A DNA stretch of 64,000 nt from Lepidonotus clava (Eukaryota; Annelida; Polychaeta; Phyllodocida; Polynoidae). The translations under genes and the position numbers were made by a program. The notes beneath the pieces were generated by a model that had not been told where the DNA came from, made no database searches, and saw only the letters and a program-made list of their open reading frames with translations. Positions 22,569 through 34,364 of the stretch are shown in pieces (position 1 is the first letter of the stretch; every line of letters starts with the position of its first letter). The DNA is taken from positions 39,768,378 through 39,832,377 of the forward strand of contig OW387139.1 of the NCBI GenBank assembly GCA_936440205.1. The letters are read 5' to 3'.

Positions 22569-24484
22569 TTAAGTACAGGTAGCGGGGACTAACATCTAAA
22601 TAAAATAATGATTAGAAGTGGGCTTATTTGATCTGTAGGGCAGCTCTATGATTTCGTCAACAACCGTTATGTAATATTATGGTGAAAGTTCCTTATAGAT
22701 AATTTGATACTGGCCTGTAGGAGCCTATGTTATAATTATGTCTATGAAATAAGCGACAAAGACAGAACTATATCCGACAACATAATAATTAGATACAGAT
22801 GATATGAGATGATTAACTAAATTGAAACGTTACACAATATACGACGATGGTTGCGTCTTGTTATACATTTAACCGCTTCGCTAGAGATTATCTAATGTTT
22901 AAAAAAGTTTCCGACTGGAGACGGAGTAATATCATTGTTCCTAATTTATTATTTGTGCCTGCCAAAAATATTTCTAGATGAAGCTGTCTAATGCGAGTCT
23001 AATAAAGTGCAAAGGAAGACTTGAACAAATCAGGAGAGCGGAGTAAAGAGGAAATATCAAATATTAAGGCAACAAGATGAAATATAAAGTGGGGCCCCAA
23101 TGCCCAAACAAATCAATATGAAGATTAAACAAGAACCGAACACTCAGCATCATCACAAAGCCGTTTCCCACTGAGGTCTAGAATTGCGAAAGGTAATCTG
23201 AGAAACATAGGCTATATGGATGGCAACAGGATTTATTTTTAAGAACCGATGTTATTTATGGAAATCAATCTTCTTTACAAATAAACACTCTGCAGCAAAG
23301 CCGCTCTCTGTTTACTTGCATGCTTTTTGGTGTAGGGTGAATCAATATGTATCATGGGTACTATGCTAATAAGACAATTCTCAGACCACACGCCTTTGGT
23401 ATGTAATATTTTGTTATCCATTATATTCTTCGGTTTTAAAAACTAAGATCTCGAGTTGCAATGTCGTTTTCGTGGTGCATCTGCAGGAATGTATTTTCAT
23501 TAGTTATCAATTTTCATGTAACCAAAAGATGCATACCTCTTTTTGGTTTTCAGATGATTTCTTTCTGAAAAGATTTACTTTCTTATTCGAATATCAACCT
23601 GCAAGCTGCATATAATATTGTGGGAAACTACGTCTAAGAGAATTGTTGTGGTACAATATTTTCGAACTTTGTTCCTATACGTCTGGAATTAAATTACCCC
23701 CTAGCAGATCTACTGCTGCTAGCATTTTACCCGAGGCTACGCCCTTTCCATGTGTTTGCTCAGACTCAAGAAACCGCCAGACATGTACTTGTTATATAAA
23801 CATGCCTTTTCCCATTTGTTTGCTATAATGTTCATTCCATGATATAATATGCTGTTAGCGTCATGTCTATTTATCTTTTAATCAAACGGGACATGGAAAA
23901 AGATTAAAACGACCAAGATTGAATTTGAACTCGTTCATTTGTCCATCTGATAGGCCTTATTTGATTTTGAAAATAAAAATGCAGATTGTTAGATGAATAT
24001 TAGATGTCAGGTGGGTACGCCTTTATACAAGGGATATTATGAAGACGATTAATTTATCCAATTGACTTTAAAGCTTATCCTTTAGACATCATCAAATTTA
24101 GTTTTTAAAATTTATCATACAACATTTATAATTAATACAGAAATGGGAAGAACGTTAGCTGCAGTTACCAGAGTTGAATCCACCCCTACTGCAACCCGTG
24201 CTAGGCCTGCCAATGTATGGAGACGCTCAAAAAGAGAGGCGGCCAACTTTCCTGGCGGTTGTACTTGAGACTTAGAGAACTGATATAGGGAGGGTCGTAA
24301 GGTCAGTAAGGGCGAGTGACGTGAATCGGAAAGTTTGGGGGGCTAGCCGCCAAATGCCATAACTGAAATATGAAGACTTAGCTTGGGATGTAGGGAAGTA
24401 TGAAGTGCAGAGTATAAACTGTTTTTCGGTATAAAAAGGAAAGGGAAATGGCTGAATGGAATCACACACAGTTGTGATCGTTGA
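22569..24484. other. Intergenic, no gene seen
   Basis: AT-rich, no exon with homology and no clear repeat. Confidence 0.5.
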
Positions 24485-24499
24485 ATGTGTTATTGTCAC

Positions 24500-24690
24500 C
24501 AAAAAAAAGTTCAATTTTATTAATAATGCAATTAAAGGAAGGAAATATTGGTACACTCTAGAAGATAAAACGAACAAAACAGTGAAGATTAATATTCATT
24601 GTTTTGTTCATTTTACCGTCTAGACTGTACTACTATCTCCTTCCTTTGATAGCATTATTAAAAATTGAACTTTTCTCAACGGAAATCACT
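24500..24690. repeat. Large imperfect palindrome
   Basis: Arms at about 24503-24587 and 24597-24680 are inverted copies (for example AAAGGAAGG and AAAAGTTCAATTTT on both sides), centred near 24592. Similar short open frames start in both arms only because of the inversion. Confidence 0.75.
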
Positions 24691-25258
24691 CTATGCTCAA
24701 CCACGTGTATGTATGGGGTGATTATTACTACTTATGTTAATGTTTGTGCAAAAAATCATGTAACACAAAGTTGTATGACACGGAATTGCATAGACACGAA
24801 TTCTACATACATGTATAGATATATGTTATCAATTTGTGCTGCTATAGACCTTTTTTATTTGTGTGGCACCCTTATCCATACTGACATGAAAATGGCACTA
24901 GCACCCGCGACCTATCTTTTGAATAGCAAGCCATGCCCTTCATTCGACCCCCTCTTATAGTCCAAATTACGAAATACCAGAATCCAAATTATTACAATCG
25001 GTCTCTTCACCAATGCAAAGGGAACACAGTAACGCCAGGAATGAAAATTGTACATTTTCTTTTGAATTCATTCTCAATTTTCAAAAGTATCTTACATAAG
25101 GGTATCCCCTTTGTACCAAACCCCTAGATGCACCTATAAGTTCTCACAATGCACTTCCTCTAGAAACACTTTCTACACCCTCTAGGTACACATACATAGG
25201 GACCCAGGAGGGTGCCCTACCCCCCAGGGAAGGGGGGGGCACTTGGGCTTGAACAGGT

Positions 25259-25606
25259 ACCCACTGCCAAACGGACCCACAAAGTGGGGTCAGTGCATGT
25301 CAAAATTGAGGGGCGGTCAACTACTTTTGAGGCAAAAAAGGGGGGTGTTGAACTACATCAATAGAACAATATAAGGGCAATAACTTTAAACTTAGCCTTA
25401 TTGGTACTTTATTTGACAGAAAAAGTACTAGAACTTTATCAGAAGTTTATCTCAACAGTTTTGGGGATTTCTGTATATTTTCTGGTATTGACAGACCCCG
25501 ATTTTGGGGGGCAGTGATCTGTGTCTCCCAAAAACAAGGGGCGGTAAACTAAAATTCAGGAGCGGTCAGACACAAAAATCAGGGGCGGTAGTTTGGCAGT
25601 GGTAGA
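25259..25606. mobile_element. MITE-like element with CCACTGCCAAAC ends
   Basis: CCACTGCCAAAC at 25261 and its inverse GTTTGGCAGTGG at 25594 bound about 345 bp. Inside, GGGGCGGT motifs recur near both ends. TA dinucleotides lie just outside, a weak hint at a TA target. Confidence 0.5.
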
Positions 25607-25850
25607 AACCTTCAAAGAGTCAGTGCCCCCCCCCCCCCCCCCAGGGCCCTACCCCCCTCCTCCAGTACCCTCCTCCTGAGAGATGGGCCTTGCTAACTAC
25701 CCCTGACACATACTGGTCTCAGGCCCCACGGCGTCTACATACATACACTACTAGCACCCCCTGTAGGGACGCCCGCCCATAAGGGACATATAGCTTGAGG
25801 TAAAGGGGCCTGTGCGGGTATAGGGGAATGTTTGAGAATGCCAAATAGTG

Positions 25851-26072
25851 TAAAGGCTGTATTCCACTAGCCGATTTTGACTACCTGGAATTTGGCAATG
25901 TCTAAATTGTTATTATAAATATGAAAGAAATTTACCCCTACATGTTGCATATAATTTGAAAGAGAATTTAAAGACCGTTCTAATGATATGTAACATGTCT
26001 ATGTTTAACCAAAACTTAAACTGGTGATTTTTTAAATCGGGAGTAAAATCGGATAGTGGAATACAGTCTTTA
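25851..26072. mobile_element. MITE family C, copy 1
   Basis: 222 bp with 28-bp terminal inverted repeats that start TAAAGGCTGTATTCCACTAG on the left and agree at almost all positions with the right end. TA at both ends would fit a Tc1/mariner-type target. A second copy is in an NBAS intron at 56996. Confidence 0.75.
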
Positions 26073-26918
26073 GGGTGGGGAAGGGGTGGTAGCAGCTGGA
26101 GGAGGGACGAGATGTATGGAGGTCCTGGAGGAATGGCGCGTGCAAATAGCTAGACTGATGGGGAATTTCACAGATGAGGTTAGGAAAATCCTGTGCACAT
26201 AATGCACATAGCCTAATTTCAGGACTGTCTTCCTGAAAGTCTGTAGAGGTCGACCACCAAAGTAAAGTTTAGAAGAGGTATTAAATGCTTATTGACCCGC
26301 CTATGTTATCAACACAACAGGCTATGATTCTGTATATCATTGATTCATAGAAGAATCATTATTCATCATATCATCGCTTTTCATCATCATACCTATCATA
26401 TCAACAGGAAGACCATGTAATGTAACCTGCGTGATGTTGAATATAAATGAATTAAAAAAAAATCATTGTCACAACTGCTTCGGCAAATTAGGCATTTTAC
26501 TACGATTTTTGGTTATTTGCATGACATCTGACCGACAGAAATGAGATGCTGATCATAATTGCCTGATCAGCCTAATCAGTTACGAAATATGGCCATTGAG
26601 ACCTCTACTGCGATACTATGAATTATTACCATAGACATATATGACAAACGTATGTCTATGCTATGATGTGTTCCAAAAATATTGTTTAACTGTGAAATGT
26701 CAGAACACATGTATCATAGCTCTTCGTTTAAATAAACATTGCATTGATATGGTTTTGACAATAGTTATAGGCTAATTCTGTCAACTGAATTTCTGTTGAA
26801 GCTGAAATTACTGTAGTATAAGATAAAATTTAGAAAAGCATTATTCTACCTATATCAGAAAACAAAGTCCTCAACCATAAGGCAAAATCGAAGACAGCGA
26901 TGTTTCTAAAAAAAAAAA
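26073..26918. other. Intergenic; one family E fragment
   Basis: At about 26555-26600 the right end of a family E MITE is seen (GCCTGATCAGCCTAATCAG, then TTACGAAATATGG). Nothing else was recognised. Confidence 0.45.
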
Positions 26919-27078
26919 AACTTTACTCATGTGGCTTGCCATAGCTGCTACCAAATTTACTCTATATCTTTACTTACCAAATAGTAATTTTTCTCAATTT
27001 TTTCTCAAAACCTTTCCTCACTTGGTGTGCCATAGCTGTTACCACATTCACTCTAATATCTATTTACCAGGTAGTAAA
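26919..27078. repeat. Diverged tandem duplication of about 86 bp
   Basis: Two copies share CTTGCCATAGCTGCTACCA-like and TTTACCAGGTAGTAA-like blocks in the same order. Confidence 0.55.
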
Positions 27079-27409
27079 AACATGCACCAGACAGAAAGAA
27101 CTACTCTCACAGTCATACCAATAACCCAGAGCCTTGAATTATTGAAGCAGGACAAAGCACCAAGCTGTAGTGGGGTGGTGGTAGAAAGAAAGAGGGTCAT
27201 TAATAGGCATTATACCGCTGCATTATACGGACAAGTACCTCCGACCTGACCCTGTCGACACCCATGTAACTGATCATCACTCTCCTAGCCGAGTAATGTC
27301 GTCTTGTAGTGTATGAATAGAAGGCATCTTAGCCTCGTGTGTGGTGGTGTAAATATAGATGGACCGTAGCTGTTCAGTGGTGATGGATTTTTCTTTTCCC
27401 ACTATTATG
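27079..27409. other. Intergenic, no gene seen
   Basis: An open frame across 26929-27249 covers the tandem duplication, and no domain was recognised in it. Confidence 0.4.
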
Positions 27410-27786
27410 AATTCGCCCAACCACGGATAGCAAATTTCTTGAGTTTTACCTGAAAGTTAATTAGCCTTTATCAGGATGCATGCTGGGAAATATATTGACA
27501 AATCCCCATGTATAGGAATTTTCACTAATTATAGCATGATTTGTGGTTTAGCATAATGGAAAACCATTTTTCTCTGTTTTTCATTTTGCATCTGTGTATA
27601 TGATTTATGTTTCAAGTTGGTTTGAAAATTCATTCATAATAGCTAGATTTACATTGCAAATATTTGAATATTAATTTTTCTATAGGTTTTCCTGTGTTTT
27701 TGTCGACAAACTTGGGCCAAATAATTTAATTAACCTGCAGGTGCCTAAAAATTCTGAAAATCAGCTATCTGTCGTAGGGTGAATTC
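27410..27786. mobile_element. Long-TIR element, family D, short copy
   Basis: 377 bp with GAATTC at both edges. Inverted ends of about 90 bp carry GGATAGC or its variant, a CCTGCAGG-like motif and TGTCGACAAA. It is much shorter than the 18471 copy and lacks the nested insert. Confidence 0.7.
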
Positions 27787-28437
27787 CCGGCACTTATTCC
27801 GTTATAGAATTATCATACTTTGACTAATTGAGCTAAATGGGTTTAGTTAGCTAAACTTAGTTTCAATATGTTAAATCTACAGTTGTTCTTTAAGTTCGCT
27901 TTGATAGTTTGATGTATTATTTTAATTGTGTCCTTAATCTATTTGCATCAAGATATGAACCGCTACATAAGCGTCGACAAGACTGTAAACCGAGAAAAGG
28001 CTTTCTTCAAAAAGTTTGAATGTCAAGAAGTCAAGTCGTTGACCGTTTGTTTACCAAAATCAGGGTCTACAATTTAAAAAAGAAAATACAAATCTCAGTT
28101 AAGGTTTAACCTGCGTTCATCCACCTTATTAGGTGAAGATTAGAGCATATGTTGAACTTTGATAAAGGATCTATTTATTTGATTCAAAACAAATGACTAC
28201 ATGCATATGGGAAGACAGAAAGCAAGATGCTTAATTCTTTCAAGGGAATTAGTTCTTACCGCATTGGTAAACTATTTTGAACAATCATAATATGAGTCTT
28301 TATAAACCCCGTTTCAGCTACAAAATAGTACAGGTATTTAGAGACTGGTCACTGTTACCAAATATTCTAAGGAAAAATTCCTGACCGTCAACAATTTCAA
28401 AGAGCAGAGGGCCCCACCATACACTTGGTAAGGTTAC

Positions 28438-28753
28438 CAGGGTACCAACTCAAATTCCATTTCCAAATTCCCTGTGTCTTCCCTGAGATTTCCCTGTCCC
28501 ACAGCAATTTTTCCCTGTGTCATATTCAGCAAGCTGCTCAAATTTAAAAGCCTCTGCGTGCAGAAAAAAATTGGACAACTCAACAACAAAAAATTGAATC
28601 CCTAATATCTTGAGAATCAGGAATTTCAAAACCTGGCCTAATGAAATTCCTTGTGTTTTCCCTGTGTTTTGGCAAAATTTGCAAATTCCCAGTGTTTTCC
28701 CTGTCAGGGATTTTTATTGACATTTTCACTGTTTTCACTGTGCTGCTGGTACA
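28438..28753. mobile_element. MITE family B, copy 1 (decayed right end)
   Basis: Begins CAGGGTACCAACTC and matches the family body, a run of TTCCCTGTGTTTTCCCTG motifs, but the right end is altered and no target duplication can be seen. Confidence 0.7.
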
Positions 28754-28844
28754 GAGTTGGGAACATCAACGTCATACGTGTACGTGGAAAAACTCTTTGC
28801 CAGTTAATTTCCTAATGTCCTGACCAAAAGAAATCTTCTATGTA

Positions 28845-31200
28845 TTTTTTTTTTTTTTTTATTTAGCCAAAATCCTGTTTACACAAGTTCTTCCTTTCAG
28901 CTTTTACACCACCAAAATCAATATTCATATCAACTACATTTCACATGTCTTATCAACACAGTATTTAGTTATATACATTAATATCATTTGAGCAATCTAT
29001 ATAAGGCTGTACATCAACTTCTATTTTAGAATTCACACCAATTCACATTAGTCCATACCAACATGTTTCAAATTAGAATAATTCCTTTACCTTTTGCATA
29101 AACTTGACAATATCAGTTTCCTTTTGTAGGCTTTCATCAAGATCATCCCATAAACAAATCCCTCTATAATAGGGGGATTTTTGTACTTTTGATTGTACCG
29201 TAAATTTTCGTTTTAATTTTACCTTGTTTTTACTTCTTAAGTTTATGCTTGGTCGATAGTTATCCAAATGTTCAGTCTGCTGACAGTATCTATGTATAAT
29301 GTTTCAATAAAGACCTTTTTCTCCGAATCTTAATTGATTCAATGTTATACTTTTTACGTAATATTCCAATATCATTCCGTGCCGACAAGTCAAAACAATA
29401 TTCAATTCGTCTGATAGCCCTTTCTTCTAATTTCTGAACCTTCTCTATTAAATACATATCTGCTGACTCTACAACAAAGTCAATGTATTCTAAGTGAGGT
29501 CGTATCATAACCTTGTAAATCTTTCCAGCGGTTCTTTCATCAATGTATCTCCTAATTTTACATAAGATACCCAATTTTGAATTAGCTTGTTTATACATTG
29601 CATCAACATGTTGATTCATGTCCAATTTATCATTTAATTTCATACCAAGATATTCATAACTATGTACCTGTTGTATTACAGTCGTGTCAATTCGCATATC
29701 CACACCATCTTTTCGATCCTTAGAACCAATTAACATATATTTAGTTTTTGAATTATTAATAGATAACTTATTTGCAAAACACCAATTAAAAATTTTATCA
29801 AGTAGCAGCTGCATTTTTAACTGTGCCTCAAAAGTTGATTCCCCAGTAGTGAGAAGAAGTGTGTCGTCAGCATATACATACATCTCATTATTCCTTACTT
29901 CTTGAAACATATCATTGATATAAAGGATAAAAATTAAGGGTCCCAGGATCGAACCCTGAGCAGCTCCGTATGTTAAAGATTCCACCTTTGATGCATGCCC
30001 ATTAACAATTGTCTTCTGCCCTCTATGTTCTAGATAATTTCCAAAAAATGACAATACAGTTTCATCAAAACCATAGCATTTAAACTTCTGCATAATTATC
30101 CTATGGTCAATAGTCTCGAACGCGCGAGTAAAATCTATAAATGTGCAACACGATATGTTGTGATTATTCCACTTATCATACAGTGATTTTAATACATCAA
30201 AAACAGCGATTGAGGTACTCATACCTTGTCGAAACCCGTATTGTTTTGGGTTCAAAATATTGTTTTCATAGAGATATGTGGTGATTTGCTGATGTATGAT
30301 TTTTTCTAACAATTTACTAGGTAGTGCAATTTGACTTATAGGACGCCAGTCTTTAGGGTTTTTACTATCCTTAGTGGTTTTGGGAATTGGTGTAACCCAG
30401 CCTATTCCCCACCCCTTTGGAAATTTCCCCGTTTCAAGGCATTTATTATATAGATGGGTCAATTCGATTGTTAAACATTCCATCGCATCCTTTAGAATTC
30501 GTGAATTCAATCCGTCTACTGCACTGGATTTGGTGATACTAATCTCTTTTACAACTGCTTTTACTCTCTCTTCAGAGACCCATTCAAAATGGAAAATACA
30601 GTCATGATCCAGTTTCCAATGATCTTTAACATTCCATGCATCATTCATGTTCTTTGCTAAATTTGGACCGGCATTGACATAGAAATTATTCAGATACTCT
30701 GCTGCAGCCCCTTCTCTTAATTCTGTACCAGTTTCATCTATTATGGAGTTAAAACTTTTATTTGATTTTTTCTTCCCCAGTCCAGAAAAGGTATTCACAA
30801 ATCTCCAAAACTTCCTCGGATCCTTTTCTAACTCATCCAATTTCTCTTGGATTGCTTCCCTCTTACGTTGATACAACAATGCTTTTACTTCATTCTTTTT
30901 ATTTTTGAAAGCATCCCAACTCTCCTTAGTATCATCCTTTTTTGCCCTTTTATAAAGTTCCCCTTTTTGGTGTAGTTCATTTAATACTTCCCCATTATAC
31001 CAAGATGGACAGTTGTCCCTTACCTTGATCTTAATTTTTGGGCAATGCTTGTCTGCTGTTTCCAAAATAATCTTATATAAAATATCCCATAATCTTTCAA
31101 CGTCATTCTCTTCATCCCAGTAGACCTTCCAGCCCATATTTTCCTGCACATCTCTTTGAAAACAATATTTGTCGTAATTCTTAAAACTACGTCCCTCAAT
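28845..31200 (-). mobile_element. 5'-truncated LINE with poly(A) tail
   Basis: A reverse-transcriptase frame is followed by about 210 bp of 3' UTR and ends in an A16 tail on the minus strand (T run 28845-28860). The endonuclease domain is missing, as expected for truncated target-primed insertions. Homology fades near 31200. The RT looks like the Jockey/CR1 group, placed from memory. Confidence 0.85.
29073..31195 (-). pseudogene. LINE reverse transcriptase, frameshifted near its C-terminus
   Basis: The frame from about 31195 to 29290 holds RT motifs in order: DWRPISQ, QYGFRQGMST, FIDFTRAFETIDH with the first catalytic Asp, AAQGSILGPL, and YADD at about residue 426 of the frame counted from 31149. 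A +/-1 shift near 29285 moves the C-terminal piece (SPYYRGICLWDDL) into another frame at 29073-29267. There is no start codon of its own and no endonuclease. Otherwise it is open over 1.8 kb, so it is fairly young. Confidence 0.85.
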
Positions 31201-33084
31201 TTGTATAATTGTGTGCCTTTAAGAGTAATTCAATGTTCTCTATACATCCTCATCTTATATACTTTCGAAGGAAACGCCTCAAGGACACTGAAGTACTTTA
31301 CCGATTTATTTCAGTTTCAAGGACGTGGAAGGTCTAAACAAAATATAGTAATAAACTTTAGGTTGCGGCACGCCTACTAATATATTATTAAAGCATAAGA
31401 AACAAAGCTCCTTGGCACAGACGTTTCAAACAAGAAGTCTGACCTAGCAGATTGGCAAATGCAAAGTCATATATTAGTTACGTCATAAAGTACTGCGCCA
31501 GTGCTTATTAATTGTATTTTTAATTTGCGTGCGCATAAATTAAAGGGGGGAGGGTCTGGGAAAACGCGGACGCTTCTACAAGGTGGACCTCAGGCCCGAG
31601 GTGGGGGGAGGGGCAAAATTCAGTATAAGTGCTTCATTGGTAATATTAATAGTAATGATAATTCTTAGGTAGTAAGATAATTATATCTATTACAACATAA
31701 CTGTTAGTGGTTATGCAACTCTTGACATTTGACAAAAACTCATTTCAATGTAATAAAGGAACACTTATTGAAACTCTAGCTACAAATAATTCAATCACAG
31801 CGCTGATGATTTCTTATTCTAATGATTGGATCAGGTCAGAAATTGTTACGTTCTTTGGCAGATTATCATTTGGAGAATGATATTATCGCCAGCATCATAC
31901 ATCTGTCAAACTATTCTAGATCTATTACAGCGATAGGCTCATTCATTATCACTTGCTTGTTTAGTTACTTGTTCAATTGTTAAAACTTTCCAATCTCTTG
32001 TCAAGAGAGGATATGATATTGGCAGGCCCTGGGTAACAATGAAATATTTCTTGAAAAAAAACACAAACAAATTCGAATTCTTGGGCATTCAGATTTAATA
32101 ATCAGTTTTGGTAGCCATGTTAAATCACAAATATATCAACAATCATTCAATGTGACGTGAATTACATTTGATTTATCAATTGAATATATACAACTAACCC
32201 ATTGCCGAATGATCTGGCTGTTGTGTATTCCTAGGATTGTCCTAATTTGAATCGGTTATTACCTAAATTATTATTGTGTTACCTAAATAGGTTAGTTATT
32301 TGTACCATAAAAAAAAGCTGAAAGCCTAGATTCTCGTATAAGGAAAACGAAAATGTGATTGTTTGATTTTTAAATCAACCGCTAAATTTGCATTTCATGA
32401 TTTATAAAGATTTTGATAGCAGTTGCTTAAACATTGTACTTTTCTTGTATTTTCATTTGTAACTGATGAGGTTACGCTATGCTTACTACTAAGTATTAAA
32501 TGAATTAAATAAATTATCTTTATTCTAATTGCAAGAGTATAACAAGTCAACTGTCTTTTCAGACATTAAGTAATTTCTAATTACACAGTCAATGGCCAAA
32601 TCATCAATGAACTCCACCCGGACTTCTGATGTAGGCTTGAGTAGGGTTTGTCAACGATCACTTAATTTATCTTAATTCCTGGAAGTTTATGCCAAATATA
32701 ATCAGTTGTGTTCGGGTAACGCAGGTCAAACAAAAAAGGGTAATAGGTCGATTAAAAAAAATTTTCAATTTTATTTTTACTTATACAAATAAGCTCGGGC
32801 ATTCTTGGGAAATTCAGAATTCACAAGATCGACCCTCTAAAAGAATTTCTAACGTCTAAAATGTCTGTCTTTATCAAACATATGACATATCATGTCCTTT
32901 TATTGAGTTTTAATATATATTTTTGAAAATTTTAGCCCCAAAAAGTTAGGACAGGGCTGAAATATTTGGTCGGGTTACCTGAACAGAATTGTTTTCTTAG
33001 GCCTAAGGTCGTCTTACCTGTGGCCATTTTGGTCCCTGTTTCTGCGCATGCTCAGATACCTATTGGGGTTCCATCTAATCTGAT
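31201..33084. other. Intergenic, no gene seen
   Basis: AT-rich, no exon, tRNA or repeat recognised. Confidence 0.5.
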
Positions 33085-33555
33085 GTTACCTCTTCTATAG
33101 TTAATCCAACTCTTGGGGTATTTACCTCTTCTAAAGTTAATCCAACTCTTGGGGTCTTTACCTCTTCTATAGTTAATCCAACTCTTGGGGTCTTTACCTC
33201 TTCTATAGTTAATCCAACTCTTGGGGTATTTACCTCTTCTATAGTTAATCCAACTCTTGGGGTATTTACCTCTTCTATAGTTAAATCCAACTCTTGGGGT
33301 CTTTACCTCTTCTATAGATAATCCAACTCTTGGGGTATTTACCTCTTCTATAGTTAATCCAACTCTTGGGGTCTTTACCTCTTCTATAGTTAAATCCAAC
33401 TCTTGGGGTCTTTACCTCTTCTATAGTTAATCCAACTCTTGGGGTATTTACCTCTTCTATAGTTAATCCAACTCTTGGGGTCTTTACCTCTTCTATAGTT
33501 AAATCCAACTCTTGGGGTCTTTACCTCTTCTATAGTTAATCCAACTCTAGGGGTA
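33085..33555. repeat. Minisatellite, 36-bp unit, 13 copies
   Basis: The unit reads TTTACCTCTTCTATAGTTAA followed by TCCAACTCTTGGGGTC. Units 6, 9 and 12 have an extra A (37 bp), and a C/A base alternates with the same period of three, giving a 109-bp higher-order repeat. The minus strand is open for stretches as a 12-residue repeat (LTIEEVKTPRVG), but the 37-bp units break the frame. Confidence 0.95.
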
Positions 33556-33896
33556 ATGTCATGTGAACATATTTGGCGCCATTTTGGGTAGTTTCATTTA
33601 AAGTCATTATATATAGTCACTATATCTTTTAACAGGCAACTTGATTCTTCATCAACCAACTTCAACAATGCATACAAATACTTGTATTCTCAACGAACGA
33701 CACCCGATATCCAACGGATCTTGTTGAAGTCAGATGCCGTGTTTGCTTGCAAACATAATGTTCACCAGGTTTCACGTGCATTCAGTATTGTCGTTACAAC
33801 TAATTTCGCAAACCCTACTTTCAGCCGCAACCGGTGACCTCTCCTAATTTTAATCATGCAATACTGTCAACAAATCTCCCATTATCTATGAGTCAC
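33556..33896. other. Downstream flank of NBAS
   Basis: Single-copy-looking sequence. At 33886-33936 the spacer part of the terminal-exon repeat is seen once more, so the duplicated unit may have begun here. Confidence 0.5.
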
Positions 33897-33912
33897 CTCT
33901 CATATTAACAGT

Positions 33913-33918
33913 TTTATT
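33913..33918 (-). promoter_or_regulatory. NBAS: Poly(A) signal AATAAA after terminal-exon copy 3
   Basis: AATAAA lies 19 nt past the stop codon of copy 3 on the minus strand. Confidence 0.5.
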
Positions 33919-33936
33919 ATAATCAACTCATTCCAA

Positions 33937-34086
33937 TTATCTATTAAACCATTTTGATAACACCCCAAAACTAAGGTCGAACGTCCTCAGCATTGGGTGC
34001 GGCTGATTGGCTATGGTCTCGACGCTCAGGTAGTACGGCGTTTCGTCACCAGGGGTATGTTGACTAATGACGTAGTTGGCCACCAT
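33937..34086 (-). pseudogene. NBAS terminal exon, tandem copy 3 (shortened)
   Basis: An open frame of 49 codons starts with MVANYVISQHTPGDETPYYL and ends with the same DLSFGVLSKWFNR and stop as the real exon. It lacks 57 bp (19 codons) over the conserved LGHVAEAGSLL stretch, so it cannot supply the usual C-terminus. It lies in the predicted 3' UTR. Confidence 0.8.
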
Positions 34087-34101
34087 CTCAGATTAACAGT
34101 T

Positions 34102-34107
34102 TTTATT
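34102..34107 (-). promoter_or_regulatory. NBAS: Poly(A) signal AATAAA after terminal-exon copy 2
   Basis: First AATAAA on the minus strand after the NBAS stop codon, about 260 nt downstream of it. At the equivalent site the functional copy has AAAAGA. Confidence 0.6.
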
Positions 34108-34122
34108 AACGCTTCACTCCAA

Positions 34123-34329
34123 TTATCTATTAAACCATTTTGATAACAGTCCAAAACTAAGATCGAACGTCCTCAGCATTGGGTGCGTCCCTCTATACGT
34201 CATCAGTAAGGACCCAGCCTCGGCCACGTGACCCAGTTCTTGCAGCTGATTGGCTATGGTCTCGACGCTCAGGTAGTACTGCGTTTCGTCACCAGGGGTC
34301 TGCTGACTAACGACATAATCGGCCACCAT
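34123..34329 (-). pseudogene. NBAS terminal exon, tandem copy 2
   Basis: An open frame of 68 codons from ATG to stop, colinear with the last 68 codons of the real exon. Twelve bases differ, eight of them silent. The preceding bases are TTAATATGAG, so an AG sits directly before the ATG, in phase with the upstream exon. It could be 3' UTR, an alternative last exon or a separate small frame. The sequence alone does not decide. Confidence 0.8.
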
Positions 34330-34364
34330 CTCATATTAACAGTTCTTTTAACGCTTCATTCCAA

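Noticed and set aside
26929-27249. 106-codon plus-strand frame
   Set aside because: It covers a tandem duplication of AT-rich sequence. No domain, no splice context.
33052-33508. Repeat protein with LTIEEVKTPRVG units
   Set aside because: It is a by-product of the minisatellite. The 37-bp units shift the frame and there are no flanking exons.
33085-33555. CRISPR-like array
   Set aside because: Units are joined head to tail without unique spacers, and the genome is eukaryotic.
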